Shown: in pieces, positions 14,668 through 15,387 of the stretch
How the letters are laid out: every line of letters starts with the position of its first letter
Numbering within the stretch: position 1 is the stretch's first letter
Assembly (NCBI GenBank): GCA_030601545.1
Contig: JAUVTM010000013.1
Coordinates: 1-15,387 of the forward strand
DNA from: Syntrophobacterales bacterium
GTDB taxonomy: Bacteria; Desulfobacterota; Syntrophobacteria; BM002
Length of the DNA: 15,387 nucleotides
Direction of reading: 5' to 3'
Notes under the pieces: generated by a model
Database searches by the model: none
What the model was told of the DNA's origin: nothing
The model's input: only the letters and a program-made list of their open reading frames with translations
Program-made: the position numbers and the translations under genes

Positions 14668-15059
14668 TCTGTGGTGGTCTCTTCAGGCTCGCCGGCTTCC
14701 TCGTCCTTGGCCGTAGCCTTCTTCTTCTTGGCCGCAACCTTCTTCTTGGCCGTAGCCTTCTTCTTGGCCGTAGCCTTCTTCTTGGCCGGCGCCTTCTTCT
14801 TGGCCGTAGCCTTCTTCTTGGCCGCAGCCTTCTTCTTGGCCGCAACCTCTTCATCCTTGGCCGCAACCTCTTCATCCTTGGCCGCAACCTCTTCATCCTT
14901 GGCCGCAGCCTCTTCATCCTTGGCCGCAGCCTCCTTCTCCTTGGCCGCAGCCTCCTCCTTAGCCGCAGCCTCCTTCTTCGCCGCAGCCTCCTTCTTGGCC
15001 GCCGCCTCCTTCTTCTTTCTCTCGTCCTCGTTACTCTTTGCCGCCTCCATCTCCCTCAT
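14664..15059 (-). CDS. Lys/Ala/Glu repeat protein, histone H1/AlgP-like composition
   Basis: From ATG 15059 this would be 131 residues, almost wholly EAAAK-like repeats. The N-terminal part (about 16-45) has mixed KKEAAA units, the middle (about 46-74) acidic KDEEVAA heptads and the C-terminal part (75-117) basic AKKKAT hexads. A short acidic tail (EAGEPEETTTE) ends it. EAAAK runs favour rigid single helices, and the basic part resembles the tails of histone H1-like and AlgP-type DNA-binding proteins. The stop overlaps the ylxR start (ATGA), which supports real translation. The start is uncertain: a second ATG lies at 15050 and in-frame TTG codons lie upstream, with no clear ribosome binding site. 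It could also be the detached low-complexity tail of a lost larger protein such as NusA. Function unknown. Confidence 0.6.
   Translation of the reverse strand: MREMEAAKSNEDERKKKEAAAKKEAAAKKEAAAKEEAAAKEKEAAAKDEEAAAKDEEVAAKDEEVAAKDEEVAAKKKAAAKKKATAKKKAPAKKKATAKKKATAKKKVAAKKKKATAKDEEAGEPEETTTE
14709..15014 (-). repeat. In-gene tandem array of 18- and 21-bp units
   Basis: Sixteen units can be read without gaps on the plus strand: one 21-mer (14709), six 18-mers (14730-14837; typical unit GGCCGTAGCCTTCTTCTT), four 21-mers (14838-14921, the first three identical), one further 21-mer (14922-14942) and four 18-mers (14943-15014). Each starts GGCCG or a near variant. The unit lengths give 6- and 7-residue protein repeats. 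Such arrays expand and shrink by slippage or recombination. Confidence 0.88.
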
Positions 15060-15387
15060 CGCCTTCAGCAACAAAATCCCCTGTGAAAGTGTCCGTACCC
15101 CAGATTTGCAGGTTTGTTGGCACATCCATTTTTTTATTAAATTTGGACCCATTTTCCATGTAAAATGAATGCCCAAGGTAAAGCTGAACATGAACACCAT
15201 CTTCAATGAGAAACTTGGATCCCTTTTGCATGATGAAAGGTCCGGCTATGTAAACAGTTACATCATCTACAATATTCAGCGCGACAGATTTATTTAGATT
15301 AATTGAGGAATACTCACCGTTTTCAGTGATGTTGATAATTGGTCCATCATCCTCGGTTATCTCCCCCCGCCAGGGAAGTCCTTGAGG
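15031..15387 (-). pseudogene. Truncated PilX/DUF7305-like beta-helix surface protein, fragment
   Basis: The frame is open from the right edge and gives 118 residues. Rung-like stretches NITENGEYSSINL, VTVYIAGPFIMQKGSKFLI, VQLYLGHSFYMENGSKF and NLQIWGTDTF look like the C-terminal beta-helical region (DUF7305 type) of PilX-like pilus or surface proteins. After TFTGDF the expected further rungs (NGNGDFYG-like) are missing and the frame ends in GDEGDGGGKE. This is read from a different base composition: 15121-15180 is 19/60 G+C, against 40/60 at 14941-15000. I infer a 3'-truncated gene joined to the repeat gene around 15060-15120. Family assignment is by pattern only. Confidence 0.5.

Noticed and set aside
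14709..15014. Regular repeats as a possible CRISPR array
   Set aside because: The 18- and 21-bp units abut with no spacers and lie within a coding frame.
14533..15168. Plus-strand 211-residue open frame with FFLAVA repeats, looking like a multi-pass membrane protein
   Set aside because: It is the antisense reading of the Lys/Ala repeat array and runs across ylxR and the surface-protein fragment; GC-rich triplet-like repeats keep several frames open.
1..15387. The whole set of compositional jumps as nothing more than an assembly chimera
   Set aside because: Not fully excluded for the 15060-15120 join. In the signalling operon, both breaks keep the reading frame and fall at domain borders, which a random misjoin would rarely do twice.

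Overview
The window reads as a piece of a bacterial chromosome from an uncultured lineage, most likely Desulfobacterota (deltaproteobacterial) or a near neighbour. The grounds are the order ylxR-infB-DUF503-rbfA-nrnA-truB-rpsO-pnp-M16 protease-dut on one strand and the arginine-rich stretch after the IF2 N-terminal domain (RVRRGVIRRRRK). Both are suggestive rather than diagnostic. Overall G+C is in the low to mid 50s percent, with clear local exceptions.

Layout. Positions 1-3037 (+) hold a three-gene signalling operon: a HAMP-GAF histidine kinase cut by the left edge, a stand-alone receiver, and a receiver fused to a SpoIIE/PP2C-type phosphatase. From 3100 to the right edge everything is on the minus strand and converges on that operon. 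Read in transcription order from the right these genes are: the truncated end of a beta-helix, PilX/DUF7305-like surface protein (15031-15387); a Lys/Ala/Glu-repeat protein (14664-15059); ylxR; infB; DUF503; rbfA; nrnA; truB; rpsO; pnp; an M16 zinc protease; dut; and a YycJ-type metallo-hydrolase. This is the classic nusA-infB-rpsO-pnp translation and RNA-turnover cluster, but nusA is missing from its usual place before ylxR. Several junctions are ATGA/GTGA stop-start overlaps (Lys/Ala protein-ylxR, rbfA-nrnA, nrnA-truB, kinase-receiver), which points to translational coupling.

The genes are mostly standard; the unusual material lies in base composition, gene junctions and spacers. (1) In the signalling operon a GC-rich block (about 230-2285) sits between AT-rich ends that encode a HAMP domain and a SpoIIE phosphatase. 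Both changes fall at domain borders, as if a kinase/receiver cassette had been inserted in frame into a HAMP-SpoIIE gene. (2) A second sharp change, near 15060-15120, joins an AT-rich truncated surface-protein fragment to the GC-rich Lys/Ala repeat gene where nusA is expected. (3) Spacers carry three copies of a GTAG-footed REP-like palindrome, one of them with compensatory stem changes. (4) Other spacers are built from short repeated words, a different vocabulary in each, and several fold into long imperfect palindromes. (5) The rpsO-pnp spacer carries a perfect 8-bp hairpin next to the pnp ribosome binding site.

No rRNA, tRNA, CRISPR array, transposase or integrase was seen. No stretch longer than 300 bases lacks a gene.
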